DNA of 64,000 nt, taken from positions 2,404,047 to 2,468,046 of the forward strand of contig NZ_CP020914.1 in assembly GCF_007833355.1 (NCBI RefSeq). The letters are read 5' to 3'. A model generated the notes under the pieces. The model made no database searches. It was not told where the DNA came from and saw only the letters and a program-made list of their open reading frames with translations. Position numbers and translations under genes: made by a program. Shown here piece by piece: positions 1 through 9,791 of the stretch. The DNA comes from Denitratisoma sp. DHT3 (GTDB taxonomy: Bacteria > Pseudomonadota > Gammaproteobacteria > Burkholderiales > Rhodocyclaceae). The first letter of the stretch is position 1; each line of letters opens with the position of its first letter.

Positions 1-347
1 AGTTCCTTCCCGAGCGCCACACCGATTTCATCTTCGCCGTCGTCTCCGAGGAGTTCGGCCTCCTCGGCAACCTGGTGCTGCTGGTCATCTACGCGCTGCT
101 GGTCGGCCGCGGCCTGCTGATCGCCGCCAACGCGCCGACCCTGTTCACCCGCCTGATGGCCGGCGCCATCACCCTGATCTTCTTCACCTACGCCTTCGTC
201 AACATGGGCATGGTGAGCGGCATCCTGCCCGTCGTCGGCGTGCCGCTGCCCTTCATCAGCTACGGCGGCACCGCCCTGGTGACGCTGTTCCTGGGCGTCG
301 GCATCCTGATGAGCATCCACAAGAACCGGATGCTGGTGCAGAAATAG
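1..347 (+). CDS. rodA: Rod-shape-determining SEDS glycosyltransferase RodA, 3' end (partial)
   Basis: Only the last ~115 codons are present, in frame from base 3; the start lies before the window. RodA/MrdB polymerises glycan strands of lateral-wall peptidoglycan together with PBP2 in the inner membrane. What is visible matches the SEDS C-terminus: an extracytoplasmic [14 protein letters not shown] motif, three hydrophobic segments, and the [13 protein letters not shown] motif followed by a short basic tail. RodA and FtsW share these motifs; I prefer RodA because rlpA and dacA, usual rodA neighbours in betaproteobacteria, occur on the same strand about 16 kb downstream. The stop is TAG at 345-347. 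Confidence 0.88.
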   Translation, partial: FLPERHTDFIFAVVSEEFGLLGNLVLLVIYALLVGRGLLIAANAPTLFTRLMAGAITLIFFTYAFVNMGMVSGILPVVGVPLPFISYGGTALVTLFLGVGILMSIHKNRMLVQK

Positions 348-426
348 GCAGCGCCGGTTGGGTACGCGTGCCTGAAGGCATTCCGGTCATGGCGCCGGCG
401 CCACGCATATGGCTGCCATCATCGCG

Positions 427-1575
427 CTAAAAGAGCCAAACGGTATTACCGCTCGCGCTCGATCGCGGCTGCAGCGAGGTCAGGATCGCCGCGAACTGTG
501 CCTCGAAGCCCTCATTGGCCTCGAACAGCTTGAGTATCTCCTCCGCGCGATGACGGACCGTCGCGCTCATGACTTCCTCCTGTCGCTCCGTCATGCCCAG
601 ATGCACGTATTGGGACTCGACATCGTCAATGAGCCTTTGCAGGAAGACGTGCGTGTCCGCCTGCTGAGCGCGGTACTTGTCACGCAATTCCTCGACCGCC
701 GCCGAACTGAACGCGGAAGCAGCCTGCAAGGCTTCCGCGCGGCTTGCCGATTCCTTGCGGATGTGGATCGTTTCGGCGATCGCGGCAGCCGATTCGGTGA
801 GGACCGACAACCGTTCCTGCAGGCGCTCGGCCGTTGACGCGTCCTCCGGCAGTTGCAGAACGATCACGGACACGTCGCCACAATTGAGGATCATCCGGCG
901 CCCGAAGCGAAACTCCGGACCGAGCGACGCACATTGCTCGAATACCGAGGTTTCCAGCGGCGAGGCCGGACCGGAAGGCGTCTGGGTGACCGCGCCTCCT
1001 CCGTAACGCACCTGGACGTGGCATCTGATCGCGTATTCATCCGTTGCGCGCAGCAAGCTGTCGGCAAGCACCTCATAGTCCGTGCAATGCATGTTCTGGC
1101 GCATGAACGAGAACAGCACGTCCTTGCGTCCGATGTCCTGCAGCAACTGGGCGGTGAATTCCTGCAGGCTCTCCTGCTCACGGCGGATCTCGGCCAGTTG
1201 CAGATGTCTGTCGATGAGACGCGAAACCTTGTGCCTGAATTCTTCGCCATCGAACGGCTTGGAGACGAAATCGTCGCCGCCGCTGGCGAACGCCTCCAGG
1301 CGTTCATCGAGCGTATCGTGGGCCGAGAGGAAGATCACCGGCATGCTGTGGCGCGTCCTGATCTGGCGGCATGCCGCATAGCCGTCCATGCCGGGCATCT
1401 CGATGTCGAGGACCACCAGCGCCGGCGGGCGTGCTTCGATGCGGCGTAGGCATTCCTCGCCACTCGCCGCTTCGTCTATTTCGAAATCGCCGCCGAACGT
1501 CGCCGCCAGCGCGCCGCGGACGACGAAATCGTCGTCCGCGATCAATATGCGGGGTCTCGTTGCCGTCGTCGCCAT
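427..1575 (-). CDS. Response regulator with N-terminal receiver and uncharacterised C-terminal domain
   Basis: A 382-residue protein with a clear receiver domain at about residues 8-125: acidic cluster DDD near 14-16, phospho-acceptor Asp57 in VVLDIEMPG and conserved Lys106 in SKPF. The remaining ~250 residues match no output domain I recognise; they contain a mixed alpha/beta stretch (about 160-275) that could be a diverged GAF-like fold, then a long helical tail. There is no DNA-binding, GGDEF or HD motif. The ATG at 1575 was chosen because GGGGAGACGGGAAG precedes it and longer versions would run into the upstream gene. It is the last gene of a three-gene signalling operon, 13 bp after the HD-GYP gene. 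Probably a phosphorelay acceptor; its output is unknown. Confidence 0.85.
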   Translation of the reverse strand: MATTATRPRILIADDDFVVRGALAATFGGDFEIDEAASGEECLRRIEARPPALVVLDIEMPGMDGYAACRQIRTRHSMPVIFLSAHDTLDERLEAFASGGDDFVSKPFDGEEFRHKVSRLIDRHLQLAEIRREQESLQEFTAQLLQDIGRKDVLFSFMRQNMHCTDYEVLADSLLRATDEYAIRCHVQVRYGGGAVTQTPSGPASPLETSVFEQCASLGPEFRFGRRMILNCGDVSVIVLQLPEDASTAERLQERLSVLTESAAAIAETIHIRKESASRAEALQAASAFSSAAVEELRDKYRAQQADTHVFLQRLIDDVESQYVHLGMTERQEEVMSATVRHRAEEILKLFEANEGFEAQFAAILTSLQPRSSASGNTVWLF

Positions 1576-1588
1576 CTTCCCGTCTCCC

Positions 1589-2743
1589 CTATTCAGTTGC
1601 GCCCGGCGCGGCGCGCTGATCCTCGTCGTCCCGATAGCGTATCGCGATATGCGCAAATTCGTCGAAGCTTGCCTCGAATGCGTCAACCACGTCCGGATCG
1701 AATTGACTGCCTCGGCCGTCGGCAATGATGACGCGTGCCTGCTCGGCCGACATGCCCGGTTTGTAGACCCGCCGCGAGATCAGTGCATCGAAGACGTCCG
1801 CCAGCGCCATCAGGCGCGCCGAAATCGGTATGTCGTTCCACCGCAGACCATCGGGATAGCCGCTGCCGTCCCATCGTTCGTGGTGCCAATGCGCGATCTC
1901 CTTGGCGATGGCCAGGAACTCCACGGGTTTGGCGGCATCGCGCTCGGCCTGATCGATGGCGTCGGCGCCCAGGCGCGAATGCGTCTTCATGATCTCCCAT
2001 TCCTCGGCGGTGAGTTTCCCCGGCTTGAGCAGAATGTGGTCCGGGATGCCGACCTTGCCGATGTCGTGCAGCGGTGCGGACTTGACCAGCAACCGGATCG
2101 TGCGTTCCGAAAGGAAGGCGGCGAAGCGCTCGTGATGCCTCAGTTTCCGCGCCAGCGTCTCCACGTAGGCCTGGGTGCGGCGCAAATGGTTGCCGGTCTC
2201 CGGATCGCGTATTTCTGCCAGACGGGCGAGCGCATGGATGCTGACATCCTGGACCAGTTGGTTCTCCGCCATGCGCCGCGATACCTCGGCCTCCAGGTAG
2301 GCGTTCTGATCGGTCAGCCAGTCGCGCGCGCGCTTCAGCTCCAGGTGAATGCGCACGCGCGCCAGGACGACGGTCGGGCGGATCGGCTTGGTGACGTAGT
2401 CAATCGCGCCGAGTTCGAGACCCCGCTCCTCGTCCTTGGTGGAGTCCATCGCGGTCAGGAAGATGACCGGAATGTCGCGGGTCGCCGGATCGGCCTTGAG
2501 CCGACCGAGAACGGCATAACCATCCATCCCGGGCATCATCACGTCGAGCAGGATCAGGTCGGGCAACGGTTTCCGCGCCGCCATCTCCAGCGCGCGCACG
2601 CCGGAATCGGCCACCCTCACCCGGTAATGCGGACACAGCACGTCACCCAGGACGTTCAGATTGTCCGGGCTGTCGTCGACGATGAGAATGACGGGCGCTT
2701 CATTGCCGTCATCCCTGATCGTCTCATTCGCCGCGGCGCCCAT
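1589..2743 (-). CDS. Response regulator with HD-GYP domain (putative c-di-GMP phosphodiesterase)
   Basis: A 384-residue cytoplasmic protein. The receiver domain occupies about 17-135, with Asp67 in LILLDVMMPG as phospho-acceptor and Lys119 in VTKPI. A helical linker follows, then an HD-GYP domain at about 165-365: the HD pair is at 226-227 in HDIGKVGIPD and the GYP signature at 295-297 in WDGSGYPDGL, so the metal-binding and family-defining residues are intact. HD-GYP proteins hydrolyse c-di-GMP; phosphorylation by the adjacent hybrid kinase probably controls activity (inference from context). The gene starts 7 bp after the kinase stop codon and ends 13 bp before the second response regulator, so the three are almost certainly one transcript. 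Confidence 0.93.
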   Translation of the reverse strand: MGAAANETIRDDGNEAPVILIVDDSPDNLNVLGDVLCPHYRVRVADSGVRALEMAARKPLPDLILLDVMMPGMDGYAVLGRLKADPATRDIPVIFLTAMDSTKDEERGLELGAIDYVTKPIRPTVVLARVRIHLELKRARDWLTDQNAYLEAEVSRRMAENQLVQDVSIHALARLAEIRDPETGNHLRRTQAYVETLARKLRHHERFAAFLSERTIRLLVKSAPLHDIGKVGIPDHILLKPGKLTAEEWEIMKTHSRLGADAIDQAERDAAKPVEFLAIAKEIAHWHHERWDGSGYPDGLRWNDIPISARLMALADVFDALISRRVYKPGMSAEQARVIIADGRGSQFDPDVVDAFEASFDEFAHIAIRYRDDEDQRAAPGATE

Positions 2744-2749
2744 CGCCGG

Positions 2750-5700
2750 CTACTCCCGTCGAAGCTGCGCCAGCGCAGCGCGCACCGTCACCAGCGCGGA
2801 GGCGTAATCGAACTCGTCGACCTCCCGCTTCAGGCGGGCAAGCATCTCCCGCTCCAGGTTCGCCGTCAGCAGCGGCAGGCTTTCGCGGAGTACCAGCCCC
2901 GCCATGAAATCCCCCGCCGCCAGGAGCCCGTCCAACCGGGCCAGGACGCTCCTCGCTCCTTCGGCGTCCCGCGCCGCCGCGCCAACAGCCGCCGGCGACT
3001 CCGTCTTGAACAGCCGATCGACACGGACCTGCTCGGCGGCCACCAAGTCGAGCAGCGGCCTCGCCTCGTCGCGGTCCTGCCCATCGCGCAGCGCGGCCTC
3101 CAGTTTGGCCGCCGCCGCCTGCAGGCGGGTGAGTCCCAGCACGCCCGCCGACCCCTTGAGGGTGTGAGCCACGCGCACCGCGCCCATCCGGTCGCCGCCG
3201 GCCAGCGCCGCGGCCACCTTCGTCATGTCGTCGCGACATCGAATCGAGAATTCGCCCAGCAACCGCAACAGGGTGTCGAGATTGCCGCGCATGCTGCGCA
3301 ATCCCATCTCCAGGTCGAAGCCTTCGATGGCGCGGAGGCGCTCGTACCGGCCATCGGAATCCGCACCCGGAATCCGCGCCTCGGATGAGCGGACCGGCAG
3401 CGCGCCGGGCGATCGGGCTTTCAGCCACTTGAGCAACGTTGCGAACAGGATTGCCGGGTCGACCGGCTTGGCAATGAAGTCGTTCATGCCCGCGGCGAGG
3501 CACCGCTCGCGATCCTCCTCGAACGCGTTGGCCGTCATGGCAAGAATCGGCACCTGGCCCCCCGAGGGCAGCGCCCGTATCTGGCGCATCGCGTCCACGC
3601 CGTCCAGTTCCGGCATCTGCATGTCCATCAGGATCAAAGCGTATCGTTCGCCGGCCGCGACCTTCGAGACCGCCTGGGCGCCTGTTTCGGCCAGATCGAC
3701 CTCGAGTCCGACCGAACGCAGCAGGCCGAGGGAAACCTCCTGATTGGTCGGGTCGTCCTCGGCCAGCAACAGCCGCGTCCCCCGGTAGCCGGAGGACAGG
3801 GCCTCCTCGGCCCCTTCCGTGGGCAACGGGTCTGCGATCGCGGCGGGCACCGCGCCATCCATCCTGGCCAAACGCGCCGTAAACCAGAATGTGCTGCCGA
3901 TGCCGACCCGGCTCTCGACACCGACGGTGCCGCCCATCATTTCCGCGAGCCGCTTGGTGATCGACAGACCCAGTCCGGTGCCGCCGTGCTTGCGCGTGGT
4001 CGATGCGTCCGCCTGTTCGAAGGCGCCGAAGAGCCGGTCCAGGTTCTCGGCGGGAATGCCGATACCGGTGTCCCGAACCTCGAAGCGCAGCAGCACGCCA
4101 CGATCGTCCGCGTCGATCTGGCGCGTACCGAGCGTAATGGCGCCGCGCTCGGTGAACTTGATCGCATTGCCGACGAGGTTGACCAGGATTTGCATCAGCC
4201 GCGTCGGATCGCCGCGTAGCGCATCGGGCATTGGACCGGTTTCCAGATGGAACTCGAGCCCCTTGGCCTCGAGCTGCTCGGAGACCATCGACGCGACGTT
4301 GGTCGGGAGGGTTGCCGGCGCGAAGGCGATCGACTCCAGCGCCAGCTTTCCGGCGTCGATCTTGGAGAGATCGAGGATGTCGTTGATCAGGTTCAGCAAG
4401 TGCCGCGCCGCACGGTCTATCCGGTCGAGCTGTTCGCCCTGGCCCGGCGTGACGCCGCTTCGCCGCAGCAGATGGGCCATGCCGATGATGGCGTTCATCG
4501 GCGTCCGGATCTCATGGCTCATATTGGCGAGGAACGCACCCTTGGCGCGCGTCGCCGACTCGGCGGCCACCTTGGCCTCGCGCAGTTCCTCGGTGCGCTG
4601 CGCCACCAGCTCCTCCAGATGCTGGCGGTGGTGTTCGAGTTCCTCCGCCATGCGCTTCTTCTCGGTGATGTCCTCCTTGACCGCGACGTAGCGCGTCACC
4701 TTGCCTTCCGCGTCCTTGATGGGCGAGATGATGGCCGACTCGACATACTCGCTGCCGTCCTTGCGGCGGTTGTAAAGCTCGCCTTTCCAGTTCCGTCCCG
4801 CAGTGAGGGCGGCCCACAGCGAGCGGAAGGTTTCCTCGGGCGTCCTTCCCGAATGGAGAATGCGCGGGTTGCTGCCGATCACCTCCTCGCGGCGGTAGCC
4901 CGTGTTGCTCACGAACGCATCATTCACATATTGGATGACGGCGTCGATGTCGGTGATGACGATGCTTTCCGGGCTCTGTTCCACGGCCTGCGACAATTCA
5001 CGCAGGCGGCTCTCGCTCCGCTTGCGGGCAGTGATGTCGTCCAGGACCGCGATCATGTAATCGGGGATTCCGCCCGCCCCGAACACGGCGGAAACCGATA
5101 CGCCTCCCCAAACGATCGCCCCATCCTGGCGCAGATACCGCCGCTCCGCCGAGACGCTGCCCGACTCGCCATGCATCAGGCGTGCGAGATCCCCGATGCC
5201 GCCGGCACGGTCGTCGGCGTGGGTGACGTCCGCCAAGGACTTGCCCAGTAGCTCGGATGGTGAGTAGCAAAGCATCTCGCACAGCTTCCGATTCACGCGC
5301 AGGAAGCGACCATCCAGTGCCAACTGGGCCATCCCCACCGCCGCTTGCTCGAACGTCGCCTCGAACCGCAGCTCGCTCGCCCGCAACCGGTCGCCGGTCC
5401 GCTTGCGCTCCTTCAACAGCCCGCCGACCCTGGCCAGTAGTTCATCGACGTTGAATGGCTTGCTGAGGTAGCCCTGCACGCCAATCTGCAGCAGCTTGAC
5501 GCGGAGTTCCTCGTCGGCCTTGGCCGTGAGCATCAGGATGGGAACATCGGCCATCTCGGGTTCACGGCGCAGCGCGATGGCCAGGTCGTCTCCGCTCATG
5601 CTGGGCATCATGATGTCGGTGAGGATGAGATCCGGATGCAGGCTGTGCGCAAGATCCAGCCCTTCCCGTCCGTCGCGGGCGCTGACCACCCGATAGCGCG

Positions 5701-7165
5701 GGCGCAGGTGGTCGGAAATGTACTCGTTCATGTCGGCGTTGTCCTCCACCACCAGCACGAGCGGCGCCTCGCCGCCCTCCGCAAGTGGCGGCGCCGCCGC
5801 GGGGCGATGCGCGGCCAGTTCCTCGACGGCCTGCCGTTCGAGCACCGCGCTCAGATTCGCGCTCTCCACCAGCGCGGTGCCGGCCGGCGCGGCGAGCGGC
5901 AGAACGACGCGGAACAAGGCACCGCCCGCCGGCGGCTCGCCAGCATCGACCGTGCCGCCATGGAGTTCGACAAAATCCTTGACGATGGCAAGCCCCAGCC
6001 CGGTACCGCCGTGACGGCGCCGGCTGCCGCCCTCCACCTGGCGGAAACGCTGGAATATCGCCGCCCGCTGTTCCACGGGAACGCCCGGTCCGTCGTCTTC
6101 AACCTCGATCTGAACAACCGATTCGTGCGCTAGGACGCGAAGCTGGACATGGCCGCCCCGCGGCGTGAACTTGAACGCGTTGGAAAGCAGATTCAGCAGG
6201 ATGCGTTGCAGCTTCTCCTCGTCGGCCTCGCCGACCAGCACCCGCGGCGCACTGACGGTGAATTCGACGCCGTTTTCCCTGGCCAGGGATTCGAAGTGCG
6301 CCGAAATCAGCCTGGCCGTCCGGGCGAAGTCCACCCGCGTCCATTCGAGAGTCATGCGGCCGGATTCGAGCTTCGCGGCGTCGAGCAGGTCCGTGACATG
6401 CCGGTAGAGCAGCCGCGCGTTGCGCAGCATGGTTTCCGTTTCGCGGCGCTCCGCGGTGGACAGGCCATCCTCCTGCGCACGCCGCAAACGATTTTCCAGA
6501 GGACCCATGATCAGGGTCAGGGGGGTGCGCAGTTCATGGCTGACGTTGGCAAAGAACTGGCTCTTCAGTTTCTCGAGTTCGAGCGTCTTGGCGTAAAGCG
6601 CTTCCAGTTCCGCGTTGGCGCCCTTCAGCTGGGCGCTTGCCGCGGCCACTTCGCGCGATCGCGCGAAGACCTCCGCCTCCATCCGCACCGCCTGTTGGCG
6701 CAGGACGTCGTTGAGTCTGCTCTGCTCCACGCCCTGCTGCTTCAGGCGAACGAACTCGGTAACGTCCTCGACCTTGTGGATGATGTAGGCGACCGTCCCG
6801 TCGTTGCCGGCCACCGGCGTATTCAGCGGACTCCAGAAACGCGCCTCGAACCCGCCGCCCTCGGCTTCCGGTTTCCGGATGTCGTACTTCTGCACCGGCA
6901 TCGCGTCGGGCTTCCCCGTGTTCAGGACGCGCTGCAACGAAGCATGAAGGTTGTGGACTCCCTCGGCGGCGGGATCGTCGGGATTGTCGGGAAAGACGTC
7001 GAACATTCCTCTGCCGACGATTTCCTCCCGACGCGTCAAGGTGGCGCGCGCATAAGCGTCGCTCACGCCGACAATGACCAATTGCGGGTTGAGGATCAGA
7101 TAGAGGTCGGGCGCCCCTTCCAGCAACGCACGATAATCCAGCGGGGGAGATGGTGGCAGCGACAT
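2750..7165 (-). CDS. Soluble double-kinase hybrid sensor histidine kinase (PAS-HK-REC-PAS-PAS-HK-REC-HPt)
   Basis: A 1471-residue protein with no obvious membrane segment, so sensing is probably cytoplasmic. Domains in order: PAS (about 10-140); a coiled coil; a first HisKA with phospho-His in SHELRTPL (about 210) and HATPase ending in GTGLGL; a first receiver (about 465-590, Asp in LILTDIMMP); two PAS domains (about 595-840); a second HisKA with SHEIRTPMN (about 882) and HATPase; a second receiver (about 1125-1240, Asp in LILMDMQMP); and a C-terminal HPt domain with AHTLKGSAG near 1330. Two full kinase cores plus a C-terminal HPt in one chain is an uncommon build. It heads an operon with two response regulators, its likely phosphorelay targets. 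The ligand is unknown. Confidence 0.95.
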   Translation of the reverse strand: MSLPPSPPLDYRALLEGAPDLYLILNPQLVIVGVSDAYARATLTRREEIVGRGMFDVFPDNPDDPAAEGVHNLHASLQRVLNTGKPDAMPVQKYDIRKPEAEGGGFEARFWSPLNTPVAGNDGTVAYIIHKVEDVTEFVRLKQQGVEQSRLNDVLRQQAVRMEAEVFARSREVAAASAQLKGANAELEALYAKTLELEKLKSQFFANVSHELRTPLTLIMGPLENRLRRAQEDGLSTAERRETETMLRNARLLYRHVTDLLDAAKLESGRMTLEWTRVDFARTARLISAHFESLARENGVEFTVSAPRVLVGEADEEKLQRILLNLLSNAFKFTPRGGHVQLRVLAHESVVQIEVEDDGPGVPVEQRAAIFQRFRQVEGGSRRRHGGTGLGLAIVKDFVELHGGTVDAGEPPAGGALFRVVLPLAAPAGTALVESANLSAVLERQAVEELAAHRPAAAPPLAEGGEAPLVLVVEDNADMNEYISDHLRPRYRVVSARDGREGLDLAHSLHPDLILTDIMMPSMSGDDLAIALRREPEMADVPILMLTAKADEELRVKLLQIGVQGYLSKPFNVDELLARVGGLLKERKRTGDRLRASELRFEATFEQAAVGMAQLALDGRFLRVNRKLCEMLCYSPSELLGKSLADVTHADDRAGGIGDLARLMHGESGSVSAERRYLRQDGAIVWGGVSVSAVFGAGGIPDYMIAVLDDITARKRSESRLRELSQAVEQSPESIVITDIDAVIQYVNDAFVSNTGYRREEVIGSNPRILHSGRTPEETFRSLWAALTAGRNWKGELYNRRKDGSEYVESAIISPIKDAEGKVTRYVAVKEDITEKKRMAEELEHHRQHLEELVAQRTEELREAKVAAESATRAKGAFLANMSHEIRTPMNAIIGMAHLLRRSGVTPGQGEQLDRIDRAARHLLNLINDILDLSKIDAGKLALESIAFAPATLPTNVASMVSEQLEAKGLEFHLETGPMPDALRGDPTRLMQILVNLVGNAIKFTERGAITLGTRQIDADDRGVLLRFEVRDTGIGIPAENLDRLFGAFEQADASTTRKHGGTGLGLSITKRLAEMMGGTVGVESRVGIGSTFWFTARLARMDGAVPAAIADPLPTEGAEEALSSGYRGTRLLLAEDDPTNQEVSLGLLRSVGLEVDLAETGAQAVSKVAAGERYALILMDMQMPELDGVDAMRQIRALPSGGQVPILAMTANAFEEDRERCLAAGMNDFIAKPVDPAILFATLLKWLKARSPGALPVRSSEARIPGADSDGRYERLRAIEGFDLEMGLRSMRGNLDTLLRLLGEFSIRCRDDMTKVAAALAGGDRMGAVRVAHTLKGSAGVLGLTRLQAAAAKLEAALRDGQDRDEARPLLDLVAAEQVRVDRLFKTESPAAVGAAARDAEGARSVLARLDGLLAAGDFMAGLVLRESLPLLTANLEREMLARLKREVDEFDYASALVTVRAALAQLRRE

Positions 7166-7458
7166 GCCGTGCTCCCGGTCAAGCCACGCCCATACCGGCG
7201 CGCAAGCCGCCGGTTGCCGGTGCGTCGTACGCTGTCGAAAGATTCCACCGATTCATGGCGGGTTTCCCCTTGTGATCATCTTTCCGCATGCCCGCTAAGC
7301 TGCCGCGTTCCTTGCCGCGCGTCACGCCCCCGACGCATCCATCGTCGGCATCGGGCCATGCGCCGAATATACCAGGATGCCAACAGGATGTTCGTAGTCC
7401 GCAGGTATCTGCACTTCCGACACTCGTGGTCTTTTCCCATGGCCGCGCACTGGTGCAC

Positions 7459-8349
7459 TCAGCCCGCCGCACCCCGGTCGAGCAGGAAATCCTTGATCAG
7501 CGTGGCCGCGCATTCGGGGTCTTCCTGCATGAAGCAATGCCCGCCGGCGACCTGGCGGATCTGTATCCGCGCATTCGCAGCGGCGGCCCTGAGCGCCGAC
7601 TGTTTCACGAAGGGCATGGTGTCGGTTCCGAAGGCGATCAAGGTCGGGATCCGAATCTGCCCGAGGGAGCGCCAGAGGCGGCGTGGCCCCGAACTGAAAA
7701 TGCGGGCCTCGGTCTCCGGACGGCATTTGAGTTCGACGCCGCCGCCGTCGCTTTCCCGCAGCGCATGATCGACGAAGGCCCTCAACGCCTCATCCCGCCA
7801 CCCCCGGTACGCACCGCGCCCCCGCAGGGATTGGAACGCCGCGGCGCGGTCCGGCCAATGGCGGCGGCGGCGCAGCGTCGCCCGCGCCAGCGGCACGAAT
7901 TCGCCGATTCTCAGCAGATTCACCAGCACCATGGACAGCGCCATGCCGCGCGAGAACAACACCGGGTCGAGCAGCACGGCGCGTTGGAACGGCTGTCCCT
8001 GCCGCGCGAGCAGCAGCGCCGTGAGGACGCCGCCGAAACTGTGGCCGACCGCGAACATCGGCACCTCGCCGAACGCCTGCCGATGGGCGGTAAACGCTTC
8101 CAGCGCCAGCCCGGCGTTGCGATTCCAGCCCAGGAAGCGGACTCCGGAATCGCTGTCGCCATGGCCCTGGACGTCCGACAGCCACAGGTCGAAGTCCTCG
8201 GCGAGGCGCCTGAGCATCGGCTCGTAGGTCCGGCCGCAGAAGCCGTTGCCGTGCAGGAAATGGATCACCGGCTTGCCGGTGGGCGGCGTCAGCCAACCGC
8301 GCAGGGTCAGATCGAGGTCCGGCAGGGGATGCGACCAGCGACGAAGCAT
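7459..8349 (-). CDS. Alpha/beta-hydrolase fold protein
   Basis: A 296-residue protein taken from the ATG at 8349. It shows the alpha/beta-hydrolase plan: an oxyanion-type HGNG motif at about 33-36, the nucleophile elbow GHSFGG with Ser104, a likely acid in FGTDTMPF and a C-terminal His in AGGHCFMQE. No signal peptide is seen, so it is probably cytoplasmic. Substrate cannot be told from sequence; esterase, lipase or haloperoxidase-like relatives are all possible. There is no strong ribosome-binding site before the chosen ATG, and upstream in-frame sequence could add up to 63 residues, but those residues look non-coding. It lies alone between the signalling operon (294 bp gap) and the chemoreceptor gene, on the same strand as both. 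Confidence 0.82.
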   Translation of the reverse strand: MLRRWSHPLPDLDLTLRGWLTPPTGKPVIHFLHGNGFCGRTYEPMLRRLAEDFDLWLSDVQGHGDSDSGVRFLGWNRNAGLALEAFTAHRQAFGEVPMFAVGHSFGGVLTALLLARQGQPFQRAVLLDPVLFSRGMALSMVLVNLLRIGEFVPLARATLRRRRHWPDRAAAFQSLRGRGAYRGWRDEALRAFVDHALRESDGGGVELKCRPETEARIFSSGPRRLWRSLGQIRIPTLIAFGTDTMPFVKQSALRAAAANARIQIRQVAGGHCFMQEDPECAATLIKDFLLDRGAAG

Positions 8350-8555
8350 GGGGTACCGACAGGAAAAGTTGGGACGCACGCGCCACGACGAGCCGTGGCG
8401 TCCGCAGTTTAACTGGACTTGCGGGAAGACGACTCTCGCTGCATCGCCAGCCTCAGGCCAACGATACGCAATGCCGGCAGGGCCAGTTGCGCGACTTGGG
8501 GAGCGGGCCTGTTCCCTCAACACCGCCAGCACCTGCACGCCGGCGCCGGTTCCTC

Positions 8556-9662
8556 TCAGGCGGCGCGGACCGCGCCGGAAGCCAGGATGTGCTGCATGCC
8601 TTCCATCACGGCCAGATTGGCCGCCTCCATCCGGGCCAGCGCATCCAGGGCGGCGGCGAAGTCGTGCGCGCGATAGCGCTCCACCGCCCGCCGCGCATGG
8701 TCATGGACCGCCTTGTGGGGCGTCTCCATTTCGCGGTAGCCGGGCAGCCGCGAGAATTCCGCCTTGCCTTCCCCTTCGTAATACCAGCGGCCGAGACGGC
8801 ACGAGGTTTCGTCCGGCAGGTCGTCCGGGCCGAGGTCGGAAAGTCCGAGCAGCACCTTGTAGACCTCGAGCTTCAGCGTCAGCTCCTCGATGTTGGCGAG
8901 TTCGGCGTTGGCCAGGCGCGAGGAGGAGGAAATGGTCTCCTGCATCTGCCGCGAAAGCCCCAGCAGGCGCTGCATGCTGAGCATCGCCTCCTCGCTTTCG
9001 GCGCTGTGGCTGGCGGCGTTGCCGGCGCCGATGTCGATGATCGCCTTGGCCTGGCCGGTTTCCTCCTGGATCACGGCGACCAGGCCGCCGATTTCCGTCG
9101 TCGCCTTGGCGGTCCGCTCCGCCAGTTTCCTGACCTCGTCCGCCACCACCGCGAAGCCGCGGCCCGATTCGCCGGCCCGGGCCGCCTCGATGGCGGCGTT
9201 GAGCGCCAGGAGATTGGTCTGTTCGGCGATCTCCTGGATCAACTGCACGAAGCCGCCGATCTCCCCGGCCCGCAGGGACAGGCTTTCGACACTGCTGCCG
9301 GCCGTGCAGATGCGTTCGACCATGGTGCCCAGGCTGGCCGCGATCTTTTCGAACGCGGCCCGGTTGCTGTCCGACTCGGCGGCGGCGGTGACCGCCTTTG
9401 CCGAATCCTCGTTCAGTTGGCCCGAGAGGCCGGAAAAGGATTGGCGGATGCTGGACAGCGACTCGCCGAAGCGGGGAATGTTGGCCGCCACTCCTTCCAG
9501 CAGCGTCTGCCGGGTGACGAGCTCCTGCTGTCGCGCTTCAAGCTGGACGAGACGCGCCTGAGCGGCGGCCAGCTCCGTTTGCAATGCCGCGTTGCGCGAT
9601 TGCAGCCGCGAGTTCTCGGCCAAGGCCGCCGTCAGTTCCTGTTTCGCCTTGCGTCCAAACAT
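8556..9662 (-). CDS. Soluble methyl-accepting chemotaxis-type protein with CZB domain
   Basis: A 368-residue protein starting at ATG 9662, preceded by GGAGAAAGG. It opens with a coiled coil (about 8-60), continues into an MCP signalling region with the conserved hairpin tip [18 protein letters not shown] and [13 protein letters not shown], and ends in a chemoreceptor zinc-binding (CZB) domain, recognised from [12 protein letters not shown] and the HKAVHDHA histidines. No membrane segment or periplasmic sensor is present, so it is a cytoplasmic receptor. CZB domains bind zinc through three His and one Cys and can report zinc or oxidants. The hairpin would dock to CheA/CheW. No chemotaxis genes are adjacent, so it must act with proteins coded elsewhere. 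Confidence 0.92.
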   Translation of the reverse strand: MFGRKAKQELTAALAENSRLQSRNAALQTELAAAQARLVQLEARQQELVTRQTLLEGVAANIPRFGESLSSIRQSFSGLSGQLNEDSAKAVTAAAESDSNRAAFEKIAASLGTMVERICTAGSSVESLSLRAGEIGGFVQLIQEIAEQTNLLALNAAIEAARAGESGRGFAVVADEVRKLAERTAKATTEIGGLVAVIQEETGQAKAIIDIGAGNAASHSAESEEAMLSMQRLLGLSRQMQETISSSSRLANAELANIEELTLKLEVYKVLLGLSDLGPDDLPDETSCRLGRWYYEGEGKAEFSRLPGYREMETPHKAVHDHARRAVERYRAHDFAAALDALARMEAANLAVMEGMQHILASGAVRAA

Positions 9663-9791
9663 GCGCTTTTCCCTTTCTCCGCCGCCGATGCATTCCTCAT
9701 CGAAAAACATCATAACATGATGAATTGACGCATCCCCCCGGCGCCAGACGGGCAATGGACCACATCCACCAAGCGTTGCCGCTACCGCGGG

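Noticed and set aside
427..9662. Prophage or integrative element
   Set aside because: No integrase, transposase, phage structural gene, tRNA target or flanking direct repeats were seen at the block borders.
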